64,000 bases of DNA from Molossus alvarezi (taxonomy: Eukaryota; Chordata; Mammalia; Chiroptera; Molossidae): assembly GCA_037176705.1 (NCBI GenBank), contig CM073885.1:90511001-90575000 (forward strand), in the 5' to 3' direction. This document shows positions 47,680-58,859 of this stretch, piece after piece. A program made the position numbers and the translations under genes. Every line of letters begins with the position of its first letter. The first letter of the stretch is position 1. Below the pieces are notes generated by a model. It was given only the letters and a program-made list of their open reading frames with translations, was not told the DNA's origin and did no database searches.

Positions 47680-48430
47680 ATTTTTACCAGTTTATTTGTT
47701 CACTTATCCTTCTTTTACCTCAGTCCTTCCTTGTTTATTCAATATTTTTTTTCATGAAGAATATTCATTAGAAAATCCTTCAGTGCCGGTCTATTGGTAA
47801 TAGCTAAAACCTGTTTTTATTTCTGAAATGCCCATTTTTATTCCATTCTTAAGTGATATTAAAAGAGGACAAAATACTCATTTTTATGAGAATTTAATTT
47901 TCTCTCAGCTTATTCACTGAGGATGAGTAACTCACTCTCTTCCTTTATTTATCACTGCTCCTGAGAAAACAGCCATGTCTAATTGTTAGTTGTGGTCTGT
48001 TTCTTCTCTTGGCTTGGTTTTAAAATTATTTATTTGCCTTTGCTGCTTTAGAGACTGTTTGGGATTTATATTTCTTAATATAAATTAAGGACCAGAATGT
48101 TTTACTACTTCTGGAAAATTCTCAGCTGCTCTTAATAGACAGACTCTTCACCATTCTTATTTATTTTCTTTTGAAACTTCTTTTGAATATATGTGGTACT
48201 TTCTCATTTAACCTCTATGTCTCTTATATTCACTTCCATATTTTTCCATTTGTTTGCTTCCCTGTGATTCTATGGATAATTTCTTCAAGTTTATTTTTCT
48301 ATTTACCAACTCTATCTTTAGCAATATCTAATTTGTTTTTGCTATTTTAGTGACTTTTTTTATTTCTACATAAAAATTTTTTATTCTTTTTTCTGCCAAA
48401 TTTGCCTGGTCCAATTTTTTTTTTTTAAAT
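47680..48430 (-). mobile_element. Old L1/HAL1-like ORF1 region, antisense
   Basis: CCTTCAGTGCCGGTCTATTG, then TTTCTGAAATGCCCATTT and CAAGTTTATTTTTCTATTTA, have the order of an antisense L1/HAL1 ORF1 region, but are much more diverged than those at 19.4 and 27.2 kb. No frame is readable. Confidence 0.5.
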
Positions 48431-48539
48431 TAGTAATTATCTTGTACTATGTTCAGTAAAAATTATGGGGAACAAAGCAGTTAACTGGAACCAGATGTAA
48501 AGAAAATCAATATCCTTCAAGCAAATACATGTGTCTTTT

Positions 48540-48800
48540 TAATTTTTTAAAGCAACAATGGATATATGCTTTATGATGCTTTTGTAACTAGCATTTTTAT
48601 AATAATAAATTTTGGAGATCTTTACATACCAGCATATATAGATCAACATAATATGTTTTTTTATTGCTGAAAAGTATTCTATTATATATATTTTATAGTA
48701 TTGTATTATTTTCTTAAACATTTGATTCCTTTATCTATCTATTTTAATCAGTTTAAACATAATTATCTTTTAGTGTGTTATAATCTTATTCCCTAAAGCT
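48540..48800 (-). mobile_element. L1 3'-end fragment, antisense
   Basis: TTTTTTATTGCTGAAAAG, ATTCTATTATATATATTT and the following stretch resemble the antisense L1 segment around the ORF2 terminus and 3' UTR. Confidence 0.6.
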
Positions 48801-50035
48801 TGTGAGGTCTCATTTTGCTGTTTGTTCTTTTTGTGGATGCAACTTTTTGGTGTAGATGTTTTTTACCTACATGGATCCCAGGTCAACTTGACAAGGTTCT
48901 TCTCATTTCACTTTGCCAGTACATGGATTTTTCCCTTGCTAATCCTTCACTGAGGGCCTAGTGCGTTATGTGTTCTAGCTTCATATGTGTGTTAAACCAT
49001 GTTGTTATCTTATTACCCCATAGTTATAGGTACTTTCAGTTAAAGACTTCAGGTCTCTAATTATCTGTAGTATTGCTAGACACAGAAGTCCCACTGTTTC
49101 ATCACTTAGCCTTAGAAAAGAGATGTCTGGGTGCCACTTGTCTTTGTAGCCCTCTCCCTAGATCTGGACACTCCTTGTCTTCGTGTGTTCTCTTGATAGT
49201 AAAGGGCGGGGTGCAGTTTAAGTTTGAAAATTTCTCATGGGGGGTGATCTCCTTGTTTGAATTTCAAAGTGAAAGTCATCTTCCTCACCTACCTTCACTT
49301 CTCTCACGTGACAATAGCTCGAGGGCATTTCTGTTTCAATTTGACATCCGGGATATATTTCACAATTACATTTAAGACAGTACAACATAGTAGAAATAAT
49401 AGTGACTAGAGTGAAGCAATTTGAATTATGGTTTAAGCTCTATTACGAAACTGTAGGACCTTAAATTATCTACCTCTTAGTGCCACTGTTAATTTGTATA
49501 CAACCTTCAAGCTCCATGATTATGTTATTCTAGACCTTGTTGCCTCTAAGAATTTCTTCTAGCAACCAAAAGGACAGAATAATTAAAAGCTAAAAGGTTT
49601 TAAATTTTTAAAATCATAATTTGTAAAGTCATTCTTAAAAGTAAGGGTAGCTCTTAGTGTCTGTTTTTCCCCCTATAAATTAGGAAAAAAGAATCACTAG
49701 ATACATTATAGTAAAATTATTTAAGGTAAAAAATAGGTTTGAATAGGAAAGTCTAGGCACCTGGACATGTAGGTGTCTAAGTTACATGAAGGGCTGGAGT
49801 GTAGTGGAAGGAATTAAATGCAGTCATAAAGCATGTAATTAAACAACTAACTATGGTGTTTTGTTCTCTGAAGTTATTCGCCATTTGAGCTATAGTCTCT
49901 GCGTAGCCTTTCGCGCATGTTCACTCTTTCTTACACCTGTTCACTCAATCCACGTCAGCCCAGAAAGAAACAGAGGTTGCTAGAGAAGGTCTCAGATGCT
50001 GGCTGCCCTCTGTCCTACTTGTACTAGTTAGGAAT
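48801..50035. other. Mostly unclassified; MIR scrap
   Basis: A diverged sense MIR is likely at 49380-49490 (GTAGAAATAATAGTGAC, AGGACCTTAAATTATC). The frame at 49073-49375 matches nothing I know. Confidence 0.45.
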
Positions 50036-50046
50036 CACAGACACAT

Positions 50047-50249
<203 letters not shown>

Positions 50250-50260
50250 CACAGACACAT

Positions 50261-51384
50261 ATCTCTATGGCTAAGCATTCCTTTTAATAAAAATGTTGGG
50301 AAGGACATTTGTAGGTCGTTTTGCTTGTGGCCTTTTGAAAGTAATTTTAACATTTCAGAGGTAAATCACTCTTTCCATTTTGCCTACTCGTTTACATGGG
50401 TTCAGTCTGTACTTTTACCAGTGGTTAATAAGATTTTTTTTTTTTAATTTTCTTTAACGGTAGTAAAAGACCTCAAAATCTATGATAAAACTTTCAAATA
50501 GCACCAATAGCCTTTTCTTGACTCACTCTCTGGAGGCCTGAGTTGTTATTTGGGAAATGTACCTCCCATAGACTTCCAGTAGATGGCAGGTACAGTACTC
50601 CAAACCCCTCATAATGTGAAAAAAATCCAACAGCTTAATACATAAATATAGTTACTGTGTTTGAAATCTTAAGAGTAATTAAAAAAAAGGAGTAAAACTT
50701 TTGTTTATGGATCTAGTATCATATTAACATATAAGTATCTTCTTATTTTTATCTTCTACTAAAAATACAAGTGCAACAAATGAAAATATGTCTTTATCAG
50801 GGAATGCCTGCAATTCCAGATTGCAAATTAAGCATTTAAATGTTGAATAATATAATCACCATGTTATAGATGTTAATTAACGTGCTTAGTGAACAAAGAT
50901 ACATTTAGCAATTTTTAAATATAAATTTTGGATATGAGTAACTATTGTTTTATAGCAATTATAGTTTAATAGGCTTCCATTTATATTTTATTCAGTTTTT
51001 TTATAGATTCATAGATGGCATAAATACAAGTATAAAGAGGTAAATAAATACAGATGTACATATATACATACATAATGATTTCTAAATCTGTTCCTTTGAG
51101 TTTTTTAAAATAATTAATTCTATAGCATTTTCTTCAGCCTACTGTAGAAATGAATGTCTACAGTGTATCTGGAAAGAACTTGCTCTTTGTGACCTATGGT
51201 AAGAAACAAAGAAGAAAGCATAGGCCAGCCCCTTGTAGATGAGAAATGAATACTTAGACCATATGTCACCTGACTAGTGAGACAGATGTTTGTTCTGAGG
51301 TAGATCACTGTAAAAGCTGCAAAATAGTTCACTACACATTTTTTTTAAAAAGATGTCTAAGTGTGATTCATCTATGAACTTTTT
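50261..51384. other. No recognised feature
   Basis: AT-rich and unclassified. Small TA-rich runs occur near 51055-51075. Confidence 0.5.
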
Positions 51385-51601
51385 TATTTTTAATATTTTT
51401 TCTTTATTGATTTTAGAGAGAGAAGAAGGGAGAGAGAGATAGAAACATCAATGAGAGAGAACATAGACTGGCCGCCTCCTGCATGCCCCCCTACACTGGG
51501 AATGGGGCCCACAACCCGGGCATGTGCCCTGACTGGGAATCCACCCAGCGACCTCTTGGTGCATGGGTCAGTGCTCAACCACTGAGCCACACTGGCTGGT
51601 C
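51385..51601 (-). mobile_element. Ves-type SINE (GATTTTAGAG-tail form)
   Basis: TTTATTGATTTTAGAGAG at left, CTGGCCGCCTCCTGCATG in the middle, and AACCACTGAGCCACACTGG (reverse head) at right. Duplications are not clear. Confidence 0.9.
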
Positions 51602-51834
51602 AGACTTTCAGAAAAAAAAATTTTTATTAATTCAGTAAAATACTTTCAAAGAGTTTAAAAATAATTTTAACTTCAATGTATATTTTAAATTCCTTCTAAA
51701 ATTATCTTTTTGTTGTTACACAGAAGATGTTCACTGTGACATATTTGAATGAAACTCAGCTAAAATTATAGCTTTGTGACTTTGGGCTATGTACTTGGTT
51801 TTACCAACTTTAATACTAGGCACTTTACTTATTT

Positions 51835-51965
51835 TCTTTGTCTGTCATCCCTCTTAGATTGTAAACCAAGTTTTAAAATTTCATTTCATGGTTTTATTCA
51901 TTACTGAATCCACAGCATTTAGAACAATGCCTGGTGCTTAGTGGATGCTTGGTTCCTAAGTGTTG
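51835..51965 (+). mobile_element. L2 3' end
   Basis: TTAGATTGTAAACCAAG, GAATCCACAGCATTTAG and CAATGCCTGGTGCTTAG are the standard L2 3' terminal words in sense. Confidence 0.75.
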
Positions 51966-52164
51966 ACTACGTGGATGGATGGATTTACTTTACACAGTAA
52001 GGTCACAGAATAAAAGAAATTAACACAGACATCCCTCCATAAAGGTTAGATTGGTTCAGTTCTCCTTTCTCTCCCCCATTTACTCTAGCACACACACTAG
52101 AAACCTTTGAGCCACGTTTGACTCTTATTTTCCTTTATCACACAAAGATTAAGTCATAATTTAA

Positions 52165-52345
52165 AAAATCTTGGCTCCTGAAAGTGTGGTCCACAGACTA
52201 GCAACATAGATAGTACCTGGGAAATTGTTAGAAATTCAGAATTCTGGGCTTTAGGCGAGAACTACTAAATAAGAATTTGCATTTTGAGATAATTCTCAGG
52301 CAGTTTATGCAAACAATAGAGATTGAGAAGCACTGATTTCAGTCA
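52165..52345 (+). mobile_element. MER5A-like hAT-Charlie DNA transposon fossil
   Basis: AAAGTGTGGTCCACAGAC, ACCTGGGAAATTGTTAG, AAATTCAGAATTCTGGGC and a GAGAAGCACTG end reproduce the MER5A consensus order. It is non-autonomous, with no transposase, and very old. Confidence 0.85.
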
Positions 52346-52379
52346 CTATGTTTCTCCTTCTCCTCGTCCTAGATTCTTC

Positions 52380-52868
52380 ACCTCTCTCTAATCACTATAA
52401 GAGAGAAAACATCCTCCAAGGTAGTCCAGTTGCCTCTAAACCATACAGCATACCACAGCCAGATTCTACTGTTTAAGCAAAAATTTGGTCACACTACCCT
52501 TCTGCTTAAAAATCTACAATTCCTCCTTTTACCTAGTTTCAGAAGTCCCAAAACACTCCTCATCCTGGAAATCGAGACTCTCCATCATCTGACTCCACCC
52601 TCCCGACTAATGTCATCTCTTATCACAAATGGATTCTGTACTTGGATTTCTGTAAATTCAACTGTCATTCTTGGCCACTCTATCTCTTCATTAAGAACCC
52701 ACGTCCCTTGTTATTTAATCAGTTGCTACTCATCATTTAATATCCAACACAAAGAATTACTCCTCCAGAGTCTTCCCTCATTGCTAGCACCCCCTGGATT
52801 TCTCCATTTTCTACTGCACATGGTTATGCCCCCTGATGCTCTATGTAGCAAGCTGCATTGTTTTGGAG
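52380..52868 (+). mobile_element. L2 3' region
   Basis: CACTACCCTTCTGCTTAAAA, CTCCATCATCTGACTCCACC and CTCCTCCAGAGTCTTCCC match the pyrimidine-rich sense strand of the L2 ORF2 end and 3' UTR. The 148-codon plus frame at 52430-52876 lies wholly inside it and is not a host gene. Confidence 0.75.
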
Positions 52869-54099
52869 AGTTTTAAGTGAAGGTCCTGTCTTCTCACTAA
52901 GATGTTTAAGGTAATCAAAAGCAGATAATCTTTTAAAAATTCCTTTGGTATCACTGATAAGTGATTCAGAAACATAAGTAAATACTTGGGCTCCATTTTA
53001 AACTAGTCTACTTTTAGGACTCTCTCGGTTTTCAGTAACACAAGGCGAAGCCAGCCTAGCTTCAGCATAAAGAAATATCTCACAGAATCAATAGACAGAA
53101 GGCTCAGTAGAGAGACCCTCAGAAGGTGTAGGGACCCAAGTGTGGAGAGCTGTCTGGAATTCCTTCACCACTCAGATCTTTTTCTTTCTGACTGGTCTGT
53201 TAATTTGCATACATCTGCTTCATTCACCTCTCTTCCTCTCTGCACATCAGCGGTCTCTACTTCTCAGTCCTCATGGAAGGCAGATCACGCTCCCCAGTAG
53301 GCTCTGTGTTTGCGTTTACGTATTTCAGGATTCAAAGACCTTGAGCCAGGCTGCTCCCACTCTGAGCTCACATTCCTGAGGAGTCCAGCTTAGACTCAGC
53401 CAGTCAACCAGACAGAAAGGGAAATCATCGCCAGGGCATCAGTGTTTTGGGGATAATCAGCTAATAGTGAGGAGAGGGGAGTCATAACTTAGGAAATTGT
53501 TTCCAAGTATGTAAAATAGAATCTCAGCCAATGTCTATTTATGTGAGAAAAGAAGAAACCTTTTTTTTACCCCCCAGCAAATTCAGAGGTATAATTAATT
53601 CAACAGTCTAGATTTCTCTTTTCTCAAAATCTTCATTCATAGCTTTTGTTTGGTCATCTGAGCAATAAAATTGAGGGTTCACTCTCTGCTTCATCAGACT
53701 ACAGCAAAAGAGACTGCAAGGAGGTGTCTTGCCCTCTTGCTTTCGTCAGAAAAGGTGCAGTTTTTAAACGCTCTCTAGGAATGAAACTCCTTCAGCTCCA
53801 GTTAAGAATCTATCACACACTTCCAATAACTCTAAATATATACTTTGGCTACTGAAAAAAAATAAATAAATAAAACAAAGGTGGTGGAATAGATCTGTTT
53901 CCAAAAAGTGCTTCAGGAGGAATTTTATAATGATTTGAATTTTTAAATAATTGAACTCTGTTCTTTCTGACTCTTACCACACACACATGGACTGAGTCAT
54001 TGAATCCATGTGAAAAAGAAACAGAAGTAGTGGTAAACTCTAAATGTGGGGTTCTCCATTAATTAAAAATATAATTATGACCTGAAACTGTGGTCAAAA
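52869..54099. other. No recognised feature
   Basis: Unclassified. A (AAAT)n run sits at 53858-53875. Frames are under 80 codons. Confidence 0.5.
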
Positions 54100-54280
54100 G
54101 AAATAATATTTTGGGATGATAAAAATGTGCTACTATTAGATTATGATGATGATTACACAACTGTAAATATACCAAAAAAAAAAAAACAACAACAAAAAAA
54201 AACCACCACTGACTTGTATGCTGCAAATGGGTGAACTTTATAGTATGAAACCGTATCTCAATAAAACTATTAAAAAAATT
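54100..54280 (+). mobile_element. L1 3' UTR fragment
   Basis: ACACAACTGTAAATATACC, AAATGGGTGAACTTTATAG and TATCTCAATAAAACTATT are an older L1 3' UTR in sense, with an internal A-rich expansion at 54172-54203. Confidence 0.75.
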
Positions 54281-54949
54281 ATATAGAATTTAAAACCAAA
54301 TTTAGAGAAACCTAAATAGCACAGGTACAGTGTTGCTTGGATCAATATTTGGACACTGAAAGATCACTTAGTATATGCAACTTATCATTTTGATAATGTT
54401 AAGGAATTACAAGCAGTTGGTTTTAGGTTATCACATATTTGAGTAAGGTGCATTATTAAATAAAGGCCAACGACATAGGAAAATCACAGCTATGCCATTG
54501 TAATAGATGGTATAAATGAAGCAATTCACTTGTAGCAAATGTCTAGTAGTTTTTATCAAAGTGACACATGAGTGAGGCTAACTATAAGGTTGAGGAGCAA
54601 TAGGCTTTTATTTTTTGGGTGCTCACTTAAAGGTCGAACATCAGGGAACCTTGAGCTAATTATAAAAACAAGCTCTTGAAGAAGAACCCTATGTAGGTTT
54701 TTTTTGTGTAGGAATTCCCTGGAATGACCAGCTGCTTTAAATTTGGTTGATTGGTTATTCTAGTCTTCATTTCACTTTGCTCACACAGTCTCAACTGTGC
54801 TTCAGTCATCAGTGCTCACGGACGAGGCTACATAGACCTGAACGTTGGCACTTGCTTAATGCTTCAGCGAAGCTCTAACAAGACTGTTATGCTTGGTCTC
54901 TGTCTGGCTCATTAAACAAATCATGCAACCCCTAATTGCAGTTATCAGT
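54281..54949. other. No recognised feature
   Basis: Unclassified, no coding signature. Confidence 0.5.
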
Positions 54950-55123
54950 GTGGGCAAAACCTCTGTTGTGGTTCCATCCCTGGCCCTGGATGAGGTCGTG
55001 GAGGAGGCAGCCAATCTGTGTGTCTTTCTCACATGGATGTTTCTCTCTCTCCCTCCCTCCCACTCTATCTGAAGATCAATGGAAAGATATCCTTGGGTAA
55101 GGATTAAAAAAAAAAAAAAAAAA
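54950..55123 (+). mobile_element. Ves-type SINE, 5'-truncated
   Basis: The tRNA head is missing. The middle (TCCCTGGCCCTGGATGAGG), CACATGGATGTTTCTCTC and the tail hairpin ATATCCTTGGGTAAGGAT at 55087-55104 are present, followed by a pure A-tail. Confidence 0.85.
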
Positions 55124-55240
55124 ATCCGTATCTTGACCTGGGTGGTGGTTTCCCAGGGATATTCACTTTGTAAATTTCATTGAGCTGTATTCTTCACTAA
55201 ATATTTGTACACTTTGTGTATGTTATCTTTTTTCACTTTT
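55124..55240 (+). mobile_element. L1 3' UTR fragment
   Basis: GATATTCACTTTGTAAATTT, CATTGAGCTGTATTC and GTACACTTTGTGTATG resemble a sense L1 3' UTR. Confidence 0.6.
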
Positions 55241-55309
55241 CCTCTTTACTGTTATTTCCTACAGATAATTATGTCGTTTTATATCCATCAAAGATGGGTT
55301 TCAAATAGA

Positions 55310-55467
55310 TTCTGAGTATTGAATTTCTTTTTCTCTTTCTCTTCAACCCCTTTCAACAATTTCTCTCCCCCACCTCTGGCAACCACCAGTCTGTTCTATG
55401 TATCTATGAGCTTGATTTTCTGTTTGTTTACGATTCCACACATAAGAAAGATCAAAGGTATTTGTCT
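55310..55467 (-). mobile_element. L1 3' UTR fragment, antisense
   Basis: AACCCCTTTCAACAATTTC, CCACCTCTGGCAACCACC, CTATGTATCTATGAGC and GTATTTGTCTTAC match antisense L1 3' UTR. Confidence 0.75.
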
Positions 55468-55645
55468 TACTATGTGCCTAGACCAGTGCTTGGGGTATAA
55501 AGATAATTGCATAATCCCTCATCTCAAGAAGCTCACAGTTTAATTGGAGGAGACAGGTGCAGTCAGATAATATGAAAATATGCGCAAACCATTATGTGAG
55601 CTCAAAAATAGCCTGGCTCATCGTAGAGCAAGTGTGCGAGTCAGG
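55468..55645 (-). mobile_element. L2 3' end, antisense
   Basis: CTATGTGCCTAGACCAGTGC, then AAGAAGCTCACAGTTTAATTG, is the usual antisense L2 terminus. Confidence 0.65.
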
Positions 55646-55699
55646 GCCGGGAGAGAAACACTGAAGGGACCAATGCCTCAGTTGAGCCTTTTGCTTTTT

Positions 55700-56195
55700 A
55701 TCATGAAAAATTTCAAACATATGGTCAAGTTGAAAAAAGTTAGCAACGTTGAAAGAAAGCTACCATTACCATTTCACTATACTCTGTCACGTCTATCCAT
55801 CAATGCATGTTATTTTTGATGAGTTTCAAAGTTACCTCATTACTCTGCTTTCCCCAAACGTTTCAGCATGCATATCATCAATTAGAGTTCGGTATTTGCA
55901 TCTAATGTTTTCCTTTTAGTATAAAATTATATAAAATAGAATACGCAAACTGAAACATTTTCTGAGTTTTCATAACTGCTGAGTGTGACAATTGTGTAAC
56001 CAAACCCCTATCAAGATCCAGAGTGTTTCCATGGCTTCAGAAAGACCCTCAAGCTGCTTTCATCAATACCCCGCCATGCCCACTGACCGCAGAGGCAGCC
56101 ACTATTATTCTTGTCTCCACCAAAGATGAATTTTGCTTGTTCTAGAAGTTTGCACAAATGAAATCATACAATATGTTCTCTTTTATGATGGATGA
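55700..56195 (-). mobile_element. Older L1 3' region, antisense
   Basis: ATGAAAAATTTCAAACATA near 55702, CAAACCCCTATCAAGATCC near 56002 and CACAAATGAAATCATACAA near 56153 match the antisense of old L1 (L1M) 3' UTRs. Confidence 0.65.
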
Positions 56196-57147
56196 ATTGT
56201 ATAATAAAAGATGAAAAAGGGAAAGTGAGGGAACTTTGTGAGGGAGGTGAGGGAAAGTTTAATTAGTTGGAACTGCTTGCCCAGTCAGGTTAGGGCTACC
56301 TTGATTGATTTTACAGAACCTAGACGCTGCTTCCCTGTGAAACCCTGACCTTGACCAACTGACTATCCAGATATGAAGAATGAGTCAGAATTTTTTGATT
56401 TGTGATTTTAAATTTTTTCCTCTCCTGATCCACACACGTTGCCACTAGAGTTTTGATGTGACAATCTAGAATCAAATAGCTTTAGTGTAACTCTTTTTAA
56501 ATGTCGATTGATATAGGTATTGCTACTGTATCCCAGACTGGGAGTCCCAAGTTCATTTTGGTTCAGCCACCTACCAGTTACACCCTCTCATTATGGCTCC
56601 TGGCTCTCCATTCCATGACCCTCTGTACCCTCCTGTGCCTTTCAGTATGAAAACCCGACCAAATTCTTCTTGCCTTTATGCACTGTTAGTAAAAAGATAT
56701 AAAATCCCCGATGATGGAAATGTTACCACATCAGAAAATCCCTTAATCAGCTAAAAGAAGTTAGCATTTATTACTATCCACAGCAACAAATCAGATATTC
56801 TATCCTCTGAAAATGCAGTGGTAAAAAGAGCCATAAAACACTACTTCTAAATATTGTGTCAGAATTAAAATAAATATTTCCCCAAATTTGGAATAAATGG
56901 TCACTTAAATGTAGTGCAAATACATAACGGTGTTCTTTCTCAGTAACAGTAAGACAATTTTTAACTCAGTTGTATGAATTTTAAAGGTAAATTTGGGGCA
57001 TAAAAATCACATAGATGTAAACTTTTAGGCACTAAAATAATCTTTTATTTGTCCCCATTGTGGTTGTTTGGAAATGTATTGTCTGTTCTTAGTGAATATT
57101 TTACTAATGATCATAATAATTGATAGTCTTCAAAAATATAAGCATCA
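56196..57147. other. No recognised feature
   Basis: Unclassified; no coding frame of note. Confidence 0.5.
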
Positions 57148-57404
57148 GCCCTGGCCAGTTTGGCTCAGCAGTTAGAGCGTCGGCCTGCGGTCCGGAGAGA
57201 CCCGGGTTCGGTTCCCGCTAAGGACATGTACTCCGGTTGCAGTTTGTCCCCGGCCCTGGTTGGTCGTGCGGGTGGCGGCCACTCGATGTGTCCCTTCACA
57301 TCGATGTTTCTCTCTCTCTCTCCCTTCCTCTCTCTCCCTCCCACTCTATCTGTACAAAAAGTGGAAAAATATCCTCGGGTGAGGATAAAAAAATAAATAA
57401 ATAA
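57148..57404 (+). mobile_element. Ves-type SINE, full length, young
   Basis: Head GCCCTGGCCAGTTTGGCTC, B box GGGTTCGGTTCCC and (CT)n. The perfect tail hairpin TATCCTCGGGTGAGGATA is at 57370-57387, then (AAAT)n. The ATAAGCATCA duplication lies at 57138-57147 and 57405-57414. CpGs are largely intact, indicating youth. Confidence 0.95.
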
Positions 57405-57689
57405 ATAAGCATCATAGTCTGGTAATTTGGGAGAATTCTTCTTTTTTATTCAGTAAACTATTCTAAGCCTCCAATATGATGGCAGGTTCCCTTCACCCTC
57501 CGACTACTGATATTTTACAATACAACCCGGCATCCAAGATTGCTTTGGACAGATTCACTCTCTAGTTGTCAAGTTTGCAGGAACCTCAGCAAGGGTTACA
57601 GTCATCAAAGAAATCTGGCTGTATTTTTGCTGTTACAAGCTGTGTGACCTTGGCTAGCTCGATATATTTATTTCTGCCTATGGCTTCTT

Positions 57690-58120
57690 GCTTTTAAAGT
57701 GAAGAACACACAATGGAACACTATGCAGCTGTAAGAAAGAAAGATCTCTTATCCTTTGAGACAACATGGAGGGACCTGGAGAGTATCGTGCTAAGTGAAA
57801 TAAGCCAGTCAGAGAAAGACAAGTTTCACATGATCTCGCATATTTGTGGAATATAATGAACAAAATAAGCTGATGAACAAAATAGACCCAGAGACATAGA
57901 AGTATGGATCAGACCGACAAGACAAACCTCGAGGTAGGGTGAGGGTGGGAGAGATAAACCAAAGGACTTACATGGACACAGACAACAATCCTGTGAAGGG
58001 GGGGGGGGGCAGAAGAGGGCATGAGGGTGTCAATGGGGGAAAAAAGAGAAACATCTGCAACTAAAATTAATTAATTAAAAATAAATAAGTTATCAGAATT
58101 ATTTAAAAAAAATAAAGAAC
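57690..58120 (+). mobile_element. Young L1 3' end
   Basis: ACAATGGAACACTATGCAGC, CAACATGGAGGGACCTGG, CGTGCTAAGTGAAATAAGCC and TTGTGGAATATAATGAAC are the ORF2 terminus. A 3' UTR with a 13-base G run near 57998 and an AATTAATTAAAA tail follow. It is 5'-truncated, so no ORF2 function remains. Confidence 0.92.
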
Positions 58121-58167
58121 ACTATGGTTCTACTATAAATAAAAATGTCAATTAGGAAAGGTACATA

Positions 58168-58395
58168 GCCCTGGCCTGTTTGGCTCAGCAGTTGGAGCGT
58201 GGGCCCATGGGCCGGAGAGACCCAGGTTCGGTTCCCACTGAGGGTACATGCCTTGGTTGCAGTTTGTCCCCCGCCCCGGCTGGGGTCGTGTGGGTGGCAA
58301 CCACTCGATGTGTCTCTCTCACATATATGTTTTTCTCTCTCTCGTCCTCCCTCTCTCCCTCCTGCTCTATCTCAAGATAAATGCAAAAAACAAAG
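58168..58395 (+). mobile_element. Ves-type SINE
   Basis: GCCCTGGCCTGTTTGGCTC head, GGTTCGGTTCCC B box and CTCACATATATGTTTTTC. The 3' end lacks the CCTCGGGTGAGG hairpin, apparently by deletion, and ends near GCAAAAAACAAAG. Confidence 0.92.
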
Positions 58396-58424
58396 TTATT
58401 TTTAAATGTACTTTTTTGTCTCCT

Positions 58425-58843
58425 ACAATTTGTTTATTTTTTTAATTTTATTTTTACCAGTTACATGATTGCAAATGTCCCCATTTCCTTCCTCTTGCCC
58501 ACCTCCACCCAGCCCCGGCCCCCTTCCCTCTGGCCATCACCACACTGTGGTCTGTGTCTGCCGGCTGTGCATACATGTTCTCTGGCTAATCCCTTCACCT
58601 TCTTTCATCCAGTCCCCGCTCCCCCTCCCCCCATCCCTCTGACAGCTGCAGTGTGTTCCATGTGTCCATGCCTCTGTTTTTATTTTGTTCATCAGTTTAT
58701 TTTGCTCATTATATTCAACATAAAAGTCATATCGTATGGTATTTGTCTTTCCCTGACTGGTTTATTTCACTTAGCATAATAATGTCTAGGTCCAACCATG
58801 CTGTCACAAAAGGTAAGATTTTCTTCTTTTTTACGGTCAGTAG
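58425..58843 (-). mobile_element. L1 3' end, antisense
   Basis: TTTACCAGTTACATGATTGC, TCTGTGTCTGCCGGCTGTGC and GTTTATTTCACTTAGCATAA form the antisense of a bat-type L1 3' end. TAAATGTACTTTT occurs at 58403-58415 and 58844-58856 and is a candidate target duplication. It is inverted relative to 57690-58120. Confidence 0.88.
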
Positions 58844-58859
58844 TAAATGTACTTTTAAC

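Noticed and set aside
52430..52876. 148-codon plus-strand open frame, among the longest in the window
   Set aside because: It lies entirely within a sense L2 LINE 3' region; its pyrimidine-rich sequence simply lacks stops.
57148..57240. tRNA gene-like A and B boxes in SINE heads
   Set aside because: The heads are tRNA-derived but sit in SINE bodies with A-tails and target duplications, and show no clean cloverleaf end; they are not tRNA genes.
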